From: Nitrososphaeraceae archaeon
GTDB lineage: Archaea; Thermoproteota; Nitrososphaeria; Nitrososphaerales; Nitrososphaeraceae
Direction of reading: 5' to 3'
NCBI GenBank assembly: GCA_025922715.1
Contig: JAICHH010000037.1
Location: 1 to 13,843 of the forward strand
DNA length: 13,843 nucleotides
The first letter of the stretch is position 1, and each line of letters starts with the position of its first letter. A model generated the notes under the pieces. That model was not told the DNA's origin, did no database searches, and saw only the letters and a program-made list of their open reading frames with translations. Position numbers and translations under genes: made by a program. Shown here piece by piece: positions 6,988-13,225 of this stretch.

Positions 6988-7425
6988 ATGGCTACTAGAT
7001 TACGAAAAAGTAGGAGGCAACGTGGAACACGATATTGTGGATGGGGACAAATTGGTCAACATAGACAGTCCGGCTCCAGAGGTGGGGTTGGACAAGCTGG
7101 TAAGCATAAACATTTCTGGATACGTACTGTTATTGAAGAGCCAGATCATTTTGGACATCCTCAAACTAAATCTCATCACAAAATTAAAGTAAAAAAATGG
7201 GCAAATTTGAGAGATTTGGATTTATTATACTTTAAACAGATCAAAAACCAATCTACTCAAAGTGAAACTTTAGATTTAACTACTCTTGGAATCAATAAGT
7301 TGTTAGGGGCAGGTAGGGTTACAACTAAAATGACTGTAAAGGTAGAGCAAATTTCTCGACGGGCAGTTGAGAAAATCAAAGCAATTGGAGGAAATGTAAT
7401 TTCCAATGAACACAGTTCAGAATGA
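6988..7425 (+). CDS. rpl15: Large-subunit ribosomal protein uL15 (L15P / eukaryotic L27a)
   Basis: 145 residues, normal for archaeal uL15, which binds 23S rRNA during large-subunit assembly. The protein starts MATRLRKSRRQRGTR, followed by CGWGQIGQHRQSGSRGG and GQAGKHKH, the typical glycine/arginine-rich extended N-terminus, and ends with a globular domain containing LGINKLLGAGRV and VEQISRRAVEKIKAIGG. I prefer ATG 6988 over an in-frame TTG at 6982: 6988 gives the family N-terminus and the proper 8-base distance to GAGGAG at 6974-6979. The 3' end overlaps the start of secY by 20 bases, the classic L15-SecY neighbourhood. Confidence 0.96.
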   Translation: MATRLRKSRRQRGTRYCGWGQIGQHRQSGSRGGVGQAGKHKHFWIRTVIEEPDHFGHPQTKSHHKIKVKKWANLRDLDLLYFKQIKNQSTQSETLDLTTLGINKLLGAGRVTTKMTVKVEQISRRAVEKIKAIGGNVISNEHSSE

Positions 7426-8839
7426 AGGTTTTATCAGAAAATCAATAAAAACAATATCCAGATATATTCCTCAAGTAGAAAAACCCAAGAAGAAAATATC
7501 TTTAACCGAAAAATTTGTTTGGTGTGGAATAGCTGTTTTTGCGTACTTGGTAATGGGACAGGTTCCTCTCTATGGTGTAACTGATGAACCTCAATTCGAT
7601 TTTCTTGCATTTGCCCGTGTGATTTTTGCCGCACAACAGGGGACTATACTAGAACTTGGAATAGGTCCTATTGTAACTGCTGGATTACTTATGCAATTGC
7701 TTAAGGGATCAGATATTTTAAAATTAAACTTCAAAAACCCTGATGATCGAGCCCTTTTTACTTCAGCAACTAAAATTGTAACTATAATTGTTATTATTGC
7801 AGAGGGAGGTCTATATGGAGCAAGTGTCTATGGACCCTTAGTTGCTTCACCTGACTTTGTACCGATTTTGATAGCACAATTGATATTTACGAGTCTTATT
7901 GTAATGCTATTAGACGAATTAATTCAAAAGGGCTGGGGATTAGGTTCAGGTATAAGCTTATTTATTATGGCTGGTGTAGCTCAAACAATCTTATGGAGTG
8001 TATTCAGTCCTGTTGCTGGACCTGACGGTCCCGTTGGAATTATTCCGTTTATCATTGATTCTGCAGCAACTGGAGATCTTGCTGATACTTTCTTTAGAAG
8101 TGGTCAGTTACCCAGTGTTTTTACCTTTATCTTGACTGGAGGTGTTTTGGCCCTCCTCGTATACACACAGGGAATCCATATTGATATTCCGATTGTTTCA
8201 ACAAAGTATAGAGGCTTTACAGCAGTTTATCCGATCAAACTTCTTTATGTATCTAATATACCCGTCATTTTATCTACTGCTTTGATCGCTAATGCTATGT
8301 TTATGGGTCAAATGTTATGGGCAAATTATAATCCACAAAATGACAATCCATTTTTTAACTGGATAGCTCAGTTTGATCCAGGACAACAACAGACTCCTAC
8401 CGGTGGATTATTATACTATCTGAGTACTCCCAGAGGATTAGATATAGTTGCTCAAGATCCAATAAGGGCTGTAACGAATATCATCTTTGTGACAGCTATT
8501 GTTACTGTATTTGGTAGACTATGGGTAGAACTGGGAGGACTTTCAGCAAAAGCTGCGGCAAAAAATCTCTTAGATGCAGATGTTCAAATACCGGGGTTTA
8601 GAAGATCACAAAATTCTGTTCAAAATGTATTGGATAAATATATTCCATCTGTAACCATAATAGGTGGTGTTGCCATTGGACTATTGGCATCGGTTTCGGA
8701 TGTTCTTGGTCTTTTTGGTGGTGGTATAGGATTGTTGTTAATGGTAGATATTTTAGTTAACTACTATAATCTGTTGATCAGAGAAAAGGTAGATACTACT
8801 ATGCCAAAATTGGCGGCTTTAATTGGAAGAAAAGACTAA
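7406..8839 (+). CDS. secY: Preprotein translocase subunit SecY (Sec61 alpha)
   Basis: 477 residues, the normal archaeal size. SecY is the pore of the Sec translocon in the cytoplasmic membrane, working with SecE and SecG/Sec61-beta, which are not in the window. A basic N-terminal stretch (RKSIKTISRYIPQVEKPKKK) precedes about ten membrane segments, the first near 36-56 and the last near 435-457. The plug region follows segment 1, the conserved GWGLGSGISLFIMAG lies at 177-190, and the FTAVYPIKLLYVSNIPVI stretch at 271-288 is typical of SecY. The cytoplasmic C-terminal loop GGLSAKAAAKNLLDADVQIPGFRRS (377-401) matches the family's ribosome-facing loop. ATG 7406 overlaps rpl15 by 20 bases; a GGAGG at 7387-7391 is 14 bases upstream. 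The end overlaps adkA by 17 bases. Confidence 0.96.
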   Translation: MNTVQNEGFIRKSIKTISRYIPQVEKPKKKISLTEKFVWCGIAVFAYLVMGQVPLYGVTDEPQFDFLAFARVIFAAQQGTILELGIGPIVTAGLLMQLLKGSDILKLNFKNPDDRALFTSATKIVTIIVIIAEGGLYGASVYGPLVASPDFVPILIAQLIFTSLIVMLLDELIQKGWGLGSGISLFIMAGVAQTILWSVFSPVAGPDGPVGIIPFIIDSAATGDLADTFFRSGQLPSVFTFILTGGVLALLVYTQGIHIDIPIVSTKYRGFTAVYPIKLLYVSNIPVILSTALIANAMFMGQMLWANYNPQNDNPFFNWIAQFDPGQQQTPTGGLLYYLSTPRGLDIVAQDPIRAVTNIIFVTAIVTVFGRLWVELGGLSAKAAAKNLLDADVQIPGFRRSQNSVQNVLDKYIPSVTIIGGVAIGLLASVSDVLGLFGGGIGLLLMVDILVNYYNLLIREKVDTTMPKLAALIGRKD

Positions 8840-9407
8840 ACGTATAATTGTAGTAGGTATACCAGGTGTAGGCAAAACCACTATTGTTTCTAGCGTGAAA
8901 AATACACTAGAACAAATGGATGTCAAAACTCATCTAGCAGAATTTGGAAAGATAATGTTAGAAGAGGCAAAAAAATTGAATATTCAAACTAGAGATGAAA
9001 TACGCCGCCTTTCTATTGAGGACCAGAAAAAATTACAGAACCTAGCTGCAAACAAAATTTCACAAATATATTCTGACGTGGTAATAATTGATACTCATTT
9101 ATTTATAAACACTAAAAAAGGATACTACCCAGGATTACCGGCGGATCTATTAACCAATATGAAACCAACTCATCTGATATTAATAATTGCAAATCCAGAG
9201 GAAATTTATCATAGACGACAAAATGATTCTACCCGCATTAGAGATATGATATCAATGGATTCGATAAAAAATGAAATTGACGTTTCAAAGATGCTAATTT
9301 CTTGCTGTTCCATAATATCTGGGGCGCCTTTTAAAATTCTTGCTAATCATGAGGGATCCTTGACAGAGTGTACTCAAAAAATGGTTTCATTAATATTGGA
9401 CACATGA
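8823..9407 (+). CDS. adkA: Archaeal-type adenylate kinase AdkA
   Basis: 194 residues, as usual for the archaeal adenylate kinase family, which converts ATP plus AMP to two ADP and is distinct from bacterial Adk. The P-loop GIPGVGKTT is at 12-20. The AMP-side region includes LAEFGKIMLEEAKK and TRDEIRRLSIEDQKKLQ, followed by VVIIDTHLFINTKKGYYPGLP, the family's Walker-B-like segment. The start must be TTG at 8823: an in-frame TAA is directly upstream at 8820-8822 and no other start codon lies before the P-loop. The gene overlaps secY by 17 bases, so it is probably translated by coupling. The secY-adk order is widely conserved. Confidence 0.94.
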   Translation: MEEKTKRIIVVGIPGVGKTTIVSSVKNTLEQMDVKTHLAEFGKIMLEEAKKLNIQTRDEIRRLSIEDQKKLQNLAANKISQIYSDVVIIDTHLFINTKKGYYPGLPADLLTNMKPTHLILIIANPEEIYHRRQNDSTRIRDMISMDSIKNEIDVSKMLISCCSIISGAPFKILANHEGSLTECTQKMVSLILDT

Positions 9408-9422
9408 AAAAACACAATTAAT

Positions 9423-10022
9423 ATGTATTTAAATGATCTTATTTTACAGATTCCTGGACTTATGCCAACATATACTAAACATCCAATATTCCCAGATCTA
9501 TTTTCTGCTATGATTGTAGCTGCTTTAATAGCAATTGGTCTAAATTTTGCGTTCGCGATTCTGAGAAAAAAAACTACTGATATTGATAGACTATCAAAAG
9601 TGATGAAAGAAACAAATGAATGGAGAAAAGAGTATACCGCTGCTATTAGAAAACAGGATAAAGTTAGAATTAGTGAGCTAAAGAAAAAGCAAGCATATGT
9701 TAATAAAATGAGTTTAGAAATGCAACAACAACAAATGAGACCTATGATGCTTTATATGATACCTTCATTTATGCTCTGGATTCTTGTATTTCCTTCTATT
9801 TTTGGACAAACGGTGGCCATTTCACCACTTCATATCCCGTACATAATGTGTACAGAGGAAAATGTGAAATTGGATACTGCCCTTGATGAAAATGGTCAGC
9901 CCAAAGGTGTTTGCAATATCGCTGGAGAAATTTTTTTATGGGGATGGTTTCTTATTACTTCCCTCGGAACGAGCGGCATTGTCGCCAAATTAACCAAAAC
10001 TTCACTTCCAAGTATGACATAA
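9423..10022 (+). CDS. EMC3/TMCO1 family membrane insertase (DUF106, YidC/Oxa1 superfamily)
   Basis: 199 residues. The archaeal DUF106 proteins are Oxa1/YidC-superfamily insertases related to EMC3 and TMCO1 and help place membrane proteins released by the ribosome or SecY. Three membrane segments are visible: about 26-47, 108-128 and 167-187. Between the first and second is a charged cytoplasmic helical hairpin (about 50-105, RLSKVMKETNEWRKEY ... ELKKKQAYVNKM, then a QQQQM stretch), the ribosome-facing coiled coil of the family. The loop between segments 2 and 3 carries Cys143 and Cys164, which could form an outside disulfide; this is inference. Its neighbours secY and ribosomal genes fit cotranslational insertion. 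It begins 15 bases after adkA with no clear Shine-Dalgarno site and ends one base before the next gene. Confidence 0.92.
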   Translation: MYLNDLILQIPGLMPTYTKHPIFPDLFSAMIVAALIAIGLNFAFAILRKKTTDIDRLSKVMKETNEWRKEYTAAIRKQDKVRISELKKKQAYVNKMSLEMQQQQMRPMMLYMIPSFMLWILVFPSIFGQTVAISPLHIPYIMCTEENVKLDTALDENGQPKGVCNIAGEIFLWGWFLITSLGTSGIVAKLTKTSLPSMT

Positions 10023-10023
10023 A

Positions 10024-10614
10024 TTGGTTACATCTAATTACAAAAATAAAATACTAAATAGTATTGTTATATCTGGTTGGCCAGCAGTAGGTAAAACAAC
10101 TATTGCTACAGAATTAGCGAAAGAGTTTGGGTACAAACATTACAATGGTGGGGATGTATTAAAAATGTTGGCTGCAGAGAAAGGTTACTTAGTATCTGGA
10201 AATGATTGGTGGGATACAGAGGAAGCAAAAAATTTCATGGAAGAAAGAGAATCAAACTCTTATTTTGATATCGAAGTAGATAGAAAATTGGTTGAAATAG
10301 TAAGAATGGGAAAAGTTGTAGTGACTAGTTATACATTGCCGTGGTTAGTTCCAGAATCAATTAAAATCTGGTTAAAGGGTTCAAGAAGTAACAGAATTAA
10401 AAGAATGGCAAAAAGAGATAGCTTGAACCTTAAAGATGCCAGAGAAGTGATTCAACAACGCGATGATAATAATGTACGTATCTATAATAATTTATATGGA
10501 TATGAGTTTGGAAAAGATCTTTCTGTTTTTGATTTTATTTTAGACACTGATTTACTAAATCTTGATTCGCTCCTTTTAATATCAAAAATAATAGTAAAAT
10601 CTTTACGTATTTAG
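10024..10614 (+). CDS. cmk: Archaeal cytidylate kinase-like NMP kinase
   Basis: 196 residues. Archaeal Cmk phosphorylates CMP and dCMP with ATP. The P-loop is SGWPAVGKTT (about 17-26), followed by YKHYNGGDVLK (38-48), which corresponds to the SAGDIFR substrate segment of the family. Further on are VVVTSYTLPWLV, KIWLKGSRSNRIKRMAKRD (lid and arginine-rich region), REVIQQRDDNNVRIYNNLYG and DLSVFDFILDTDLL, all in Cmk order. The P-loop differs from the common GPPGSGTTT form. The start is TTG at 10024: an in-frame TGA is 6 bases upstream of it, and no other start precedes the P-loop. It lies one base after the DUF106 stop and is the last gene before a 71-base gap, in its usual place before cbf5. 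Exact nucleotide specificity cannot be read from the sequence. Confidence 0.85.
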   Translation: MVTSNYKNKILNSIVISGWPAVGKTTIATELAKEFGYKHYNGGDVLKMLAAEKGYLVSGNDWWDTEEAKNFMEERESNSYFDIEVDRKLVEIVRMGKVVVTSYTLPWLVPESIKIWLKGSRSNRIKRMAKRDSLNLKDAREVIQQRDDNNVRIYNNLYGYEFGKDLSVFDFILDTDLLNLDSLLLISKIIVKSLRI

Positions 10615-10685
10615 TTCAAATTTATATTCTTTAATTATATTAAAAGATTAAAATTATTAATATTCTATAAATAATATTTTTAACA
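10615..10685 (+). promoter_or_regulatory. Probable promoter of cbf5
   Basis: This 71-base gap is almost pure A/T. TTTATATT at 10621-10628 and TTAATTATATTA at 10631-10642 are both TATA-like and at acceptable distances from the ATG at 10686. No Shine-Dalgarno site precedes the ATG, which suggests a short leader or none. The AT bias makes chance matches likely, so this is a weak call. Confidence 0.35.
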
Positions 10686-11681
10686 ATGGATTTACAACGT
10701 AATAAAAAACTCATTCAATTTGATAAATTAATTCAATTATCAGAAAGTGTGACGGACGATAGATTTGGTTATTATCCATATTATCGCCCAATCCCCATTT
10801 TATTTGATTATGGGTTAGTATTGATTGATAAGCCATCAGGGCCCACTAGTCATGAAGTAGCGTCCTGGGTCAAAAGGATATTGAATATAGAAAAATCAGG
10901 CCATAGCGGGACCTTAGATCCAGGAGCTACAGGTTTACTGCCAATGGGATTGGGAGAGAGTACCAAAGCACTCTCAGTTTTGTTGTTAGGACCCAAGGAA
11001 TACTATTCTATTGCTCGTTTTCACTCGAATTTTGATAGAGACATTCTTGAAAAAATATTATTAGAATTTCATGGAGACATTTACCAACGGCCTCCACAGC
11101 GATCATCAGTAAAGAGAATGACACGAATACGTAGAATTCACGAAATAGAATACGTAGAAGAAAACAAGAACCTTATTCTGCTTCGAATATTATGTCAAGC
11201 TGGGACATATATAAGAAAGTTAATTTATGATATTGGGGAAATTATGGGTTCAGGAGCTACGATGGTTGAACTTCGTCGTACTCGAGTCAGTCATTTCTTT
11301 GAAAGAGATGGTCTAATCAAACTTCATGATTTGTATAATGCTTTTTATCTATATAAGAAAAAAAATGACGAAGAAAATCTTAGGAATGTGATAAAGCCTA
11401 TTGAGACCTGCTTCAAGGAAATTCCAACAGTTGTTATTAGAGATACAGCAGTAGATGCTCTTTGTCACGGTGCACAATTAGCTATTCCTGGAATTTCTGA
11501 AATTTCACCATCAATTCAAAAGGATGATTTGGTAGCTATCTACACTTTAAAAGGGGAAATAGTAGGACTAGCCCAGTCTCTTATGAACATAAATGAAATT
11601 GTTTCTAATAAAAATGGTATTGCTTTTACCATGAAACGGCTCATTATGAAACCAAATACGTATCCGAAAGGTTGGCGTTAA
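10686..11681 (+). CDS. cbf5: tRNA/rRNA pseudouridine synthase Cbf5 (archaeal TruB, dyskerin homologue)
   Basis: 331 residues, matching archaeal Cbf5. It is the catalytic subunit of H/ACA guide RNPs (with Nop10, Gar1 and L7Ae) and in archaea can also make Psi55 in tRNA without a guide. The catalytic motif GHSGTLDPGATGLLP places the nucleophile at Asp78. Before it is GLVLIDKPSGPTSHEVA (43-59); after it come the QRPPQRSSVKR segment, the CQAGTYIRKLIYDIG motif and ELRRTRV. The C-terminal PUA domain (about 248-325) includes VVIRDTAVDALCHGAQLAIPGI and ends in KPNTYPKGWR. The order secY-adk-DUF106-cmk-cbf5 is the known archaeal arrangement. Eubacterial TruB is excluded by the PUA domain and the archaeal N-terminal extension (1-40). 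Confidence 0.96.
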   Translation: MDLQRNKKLIQFDKLIQLSESVTDDRFGYYPYYRPIPILFDYGLVLIDKPSGPTSHEVASWVKRILNIEKSGHSGTLDPGATGLLPMGLGESTKALSVLLLGPKEYYSIARFHSNFDRDILEKILLEFHGDIYQRPPQRSSVKRMTRIRRIHEIEYVEENKNLILLRILCQAGTYIRKLIYDIGEIMGSGATMVELRRTRVSHFFERDGLIKLHDLYNAFYLYKKKNDEENLRNVIKPIETCFKEIPTVVIRDTAVDALCHGAQLAIPGISEISPSIQKDDLVAIYTLKGEIVGLAQSLMNINEIVSNKNGIAFTMKRLIMKPNTYPKGWR

Positions 11682-11735
11682 TAATTTATGAATAGTAAGA
11701 TAATACTGAATTGATTTGAATATCTAAATAAAACC

Positions 11736-11749
11736 TTCAGTATACTGAA
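11736..11749. terminator. 14-base perfect palindrome in the convergent gap after cbf5
   Basis: TTCAGTATACTGAA is a perfect palindrome between the end of cbf5 and the end of the convergent small cysteine-rich gene. As RNA it could form only a 5-bp stem with a TATA loop. Part of it, ATACTGAATT, also occurs at 11703-11712, giving a direct repeat with the copy at 11742-11751. A terminator serving both strands is possible, and so is a protein binding site. The functional call is weak. Confidence 0.25.
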
Positions 11750-11754
11750 TTAAA

Positions 11755-11913
11755 TTAAATAGTTTCTCCTATTCCTGGAGTTTTTTTATCTAATTTAGCA
11801 ATATTTTTCGCAAGATTTTCAATCGTACCTGGTATATGACAGTTACACATACAATCAGTACATTCTATATGGTTGCCTCTCTTACAATAATGAGAAATTT
11901 CTGCACTATTCAT
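11755..11913 (-). CDS. Small cysteine-rich metal-binding-like protein (52 aa)
   Basis: I do not recognise a named family. Reverse-strand translation from ATG at 11913 gives 52 residues ending in TAA at 11755-11757. The first half carries Cys10, His15, Cys18, Cys21, Cys23, Cys25 and His26 (pattern C-x4-H-x2-C-x2-C-x-C-x-C-H), dense enough to bind zinc or an iron-sulfur centre. The second half is a short amphipathic stretch (IENLAKNIAKLDKK) ending in TPGIGETI. No signal peptide or membrane segment is visible, so it should be cytoplasmic. Very short CxxCxCxCH proteins are, as I recall, common in ammonia-oxidizing archaea, but I cannot confirm homology. Upstream on its strand is an AT-rich TATA-like stretch at about 11942-11954, 30-40 bases before the ATG. 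It is convergent with cbf5. Confidence 0.6.
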   Translation of the reverse strand: MNSAEISHYCKRGNHIECTDCMCNCHIPGTIENLAKNIAKLDKKTPGIGETI

Positions 11914-12051
11914 TATCAATAGGAAAATTCCCTATACCCTATTTTTATTTTATCATACTGGATTATTAAGCCAAAATTAACGTTCTACAATGGTATCCAA
12001 TAGATTATATTTTCCACTTCATTCTTTTATTGTAATTTAACAAAACTTATT

Positions 12052-12145
12052 GCCGGGGTCGCCTAGCCTGGTAGGGCGCAAGCCTGGAATAGCCAAGAAA
12101 GCTTGTGACTGAAAGGTCTCGAGGGTTCGAATCCCTCTCCCGGCG
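12052..12145 (+). tRNA. tRNA-Ser (anticodon GGA), class II, intron-containing
   Basis: The acceptor stem GCCGGGG (12052-12058) pairs with TCCCGGC (12138-12144), with one G-U, and is followed by discriminator G at 12145, normal for serine tRNA; CCA is not encoded. The D arm is GCCT / GGGC around AGCCTGGTA. The anticodon stem CAAGC (12079-12083) pairs with GCTTG (12101-12105). The variable arm GACT-GAAA-GGTC is long, as in class II (Ser or Leu). The T arm is GAGGG-TTCGAAT-CCCTC. The loop between the anticodon stem halves is 17 bases instead of 7; removing 10 bases leaves CTGGAAA with anticodon GGA. A TATA-like CTTTTATTGTAATTT lies at about 12024-12038. The serine call rests on anticodon, variable arm and G73 together. 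Confidence 0.9.
12090..12099 (+). other. Putative 10-nt tRNA intron at position 37/38
   Basis: The ten bases TAGCCAAGAA lie between A37 and A38 of the tRNA-Ser anticodon loop, the canonical place of archaeal tRNA introns. Exon bases C32-T33-G34-G35 can pair with CC and AG in the intron if one A is bulged, leaving a small AATAG loop and an AA|A bulge at the 3' side; this is a relaxed bulge-helix-loop that the splicing endonuclease could cut. The exact borders can shift by one or two A residues without changing the spliced product. Ten bases is at or near the short end of known archaeal introns. Confidence 0.7.
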
Positions 12146-12159
12146 CTTATCTTAAGGGC

Positions 12160-12318
12160 TCTAACACAATTATCAATGATTCCAAACGATATGTTTTAGT
12201 TAATAAAATTTGGTTACTTCAAGCACTACTTTAAATTCCAATTCATAATATAACAGAAGAGCAATTCAAAGAATTGAATGGAGGAGTAGAAACTCAAGAA
12301 GAAAAAGAAGTAGGATAA
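12160..12318 (+). pseudogene. Decayed small ORF next to the tRNA (element remnant)
   Basis: One frame reads as protein from near the tRNA to TAA at 12316-12318, interrupted by one in-frame TAA at 12232-12234. The readable parts are NDSKRYVLVNKIWLLQALL and, after the stop, IPIHNITEEQFKELNGGVE followed by an acidic tail. There is no ATG, GTG or TTG start in frame at a sensible place, so the start seems to be lost. The stop is one base before the GTG start of the next broken gene, a spacing normal for a working operon, which suggests both once belonged to the same element. I do not recognise the family. Confidence 0.4.
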
Positions 12319-12319
12319 G

Positions 12320-13006
12320 GTGACTATTAAATTGACATTACGACAAGAAATTTCCATAACAGAAATAGAAAACGGTTTAGACTTTATCATCGATCATTTT
12401 GATCCAACTATATTAAGCAGATAAAAACAATAATTTTTCTTTAAAATCTTTTTTATTAAGAATACCTGGATCAATAAATTCCATATAATAATAAAGTAAA
12501 GATTGTTCAGAAATGGAATGGCTATAGGCCTCCTATATCAGAACTTTTAGAAGATTTTATAAGATATTTGATACAAAAGAAGATTGAAGATCACAACTAT
12601 AAACAAAAACTACTTACAGCTAATAAAAAAAGGGATAAAAATCACCTATATTATTATCCAAAAAGAACCGTAATAATAATTATTATTGTGAATGGATCGA
12701 GAAAATCCTTCAAACACCATTCGAAGTTTGCAGAAAATGATATCAAGTTTTATTTTAGCACCATATCATACTAATATAAAGAAATTACCATTTCAACAAT
12801 GTTACAAGATAATAAAAGAATAGCTTGATAAATGTAATTCTTTAGAAAAGTTAGATAATTCAGTGAGCTTTAACTCTAGAATTTCTTATTCTCTTAAAAA
12901 TGCAGAAAATAAAAAATAGGACATAGGAGCCAACACAAGATCAAAACAGGTTCTAATTATAGTTAAGTTATACATTTTGCTAAAGAAAAAAGGAATACTG
13001 AAGTAG
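12320..13006 (+). pseudogene. Decayed primase-like replication gene of an integrated element
   Basis: Pieces of one protein can be read in order through changing frames. From GTG 12320 there are about 34 residues with TEIENGLDFIIDHFDPTI, ending at TAA 12422-12424. LLRIPGSINS follows (TAA at 12486-12488), then, shifted, NNKVKIVQKWNGYRPPISEL and LEDFIRYLIQKK. After another shift comes YYCEWIEKILQTPFEVCRK (TGA 12738-12740), and finally KMISSFILAPYHTNIKKLPF to TAG 13004-13006, with in-frame TAGs at 12821 and 12917. The order N-terminal start, RIPGS, QKWNGYRPP, WIEK, LAPY..NIKKL resembles, from memory, large primase-polymerase-like proteins of Nitrososphaeria integrated elements (PriX-like C-terminus). 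Only about 229 codons remain, roughly half of such a protein as I recall it, and the part before RIPGS that should hold the catalytic core is missing. The decay is certain; the family needs a search. Confidence 0.65.
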
Positions 13007-13090
13007 AAAAAAATAGAACTTATTTGTTATTAAAAAAACAAATAATGTGAAAAAATAGAACTTATTTGTTATTAAAAAAACAAATAATGT
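13007..13090 (+). repeat. Two-copy 42-bp tandem repeat with an internal hairpin
   Basis: Two head-to-tail copies, 13007-13048 and 13049-13090, are identical at 41 of 42 positions (the first base differs, A versus G). Each contains TTATTTGTT and its reverse complement AACAAATAA separated by an 8-base A-rich loop, a 9-bp hairpin. The array begins directly after the last stop codon of the primase-like pseudogene. The near-perfect identity next to heavily mutated sequence points to a recent duplication. Possible roles are a 3'-end hairpin or replication iterons; neither can be settled here. Confidence 0.9.
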
Positions 13091-13132
13091 ATTATAATCA
13101 CAATCATCATGAGAGTTTAAATAATTTTGTTA

Positions 13133-13225
13133 TTAAATTCCCCAGTCAGAAAAATCAGTTACCTCTATTCCTAATTCTCTTTCTAATTTTTTAATACGTT
13201 TAGCGTAAATTTCTATCATACCCAT
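13133..13225 (-). CDS. Short ORF (30 aa), possible C-terminal piece of the adjacent ORF
   Basis: From ATG 13225 (or 13219) to TAA at 13133-13135 the minus strand encodes 30 residues: a charged helix EIYAKRIKKLERELG and then IEVTDFSDWGI. It overlaps the end of the 69-residue ORF upstream; the inner ATG at 13219-13217 shares bases with that ORF's TGA stop. The helical, charged sequence looks protein-like rather than random. Either it is a coupled tiny gene, or a frameshift near 13216-13225 has split one gene of about 98 codons. The family is unknown. Confidence 0.35.
   Translation of the reverse strand: MGMIEIYAKRIKKLERELGIEVTDFSDWGI

Noticed and set aside
6982..7425. Longer uL15 reading starting at TTG 6982
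   Set aside because: It is too close to the GAGGAG site and adds two residues before the family N-terminus; ATG 6988 is better placed.
7422..7425. ATGA at the end of rpl15 as the secY start
   Set aside because: That ATG is not in the secY frame; ATG 7406 is the in-frame start.
12121..12145. A second copy of the tRNA 3' end as the far attachment site
   Set aside because: I looked for the TTCGAATCC and CTCCCGGCG segments to the right of the tRNA and found none inside the window.
12568..12774. A free-standing 68-residue gene from TTG 12568
   Set aside because: The same frame continues upstream with conserved-looking sequence (QKWNGYRPP) and other frames continue the protein downstream, so it is a piece of the primase-like pseudogene.
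13007..13090. CRISPR array
   Set aside because: Only two directly adjoining copies with no spacers between them.
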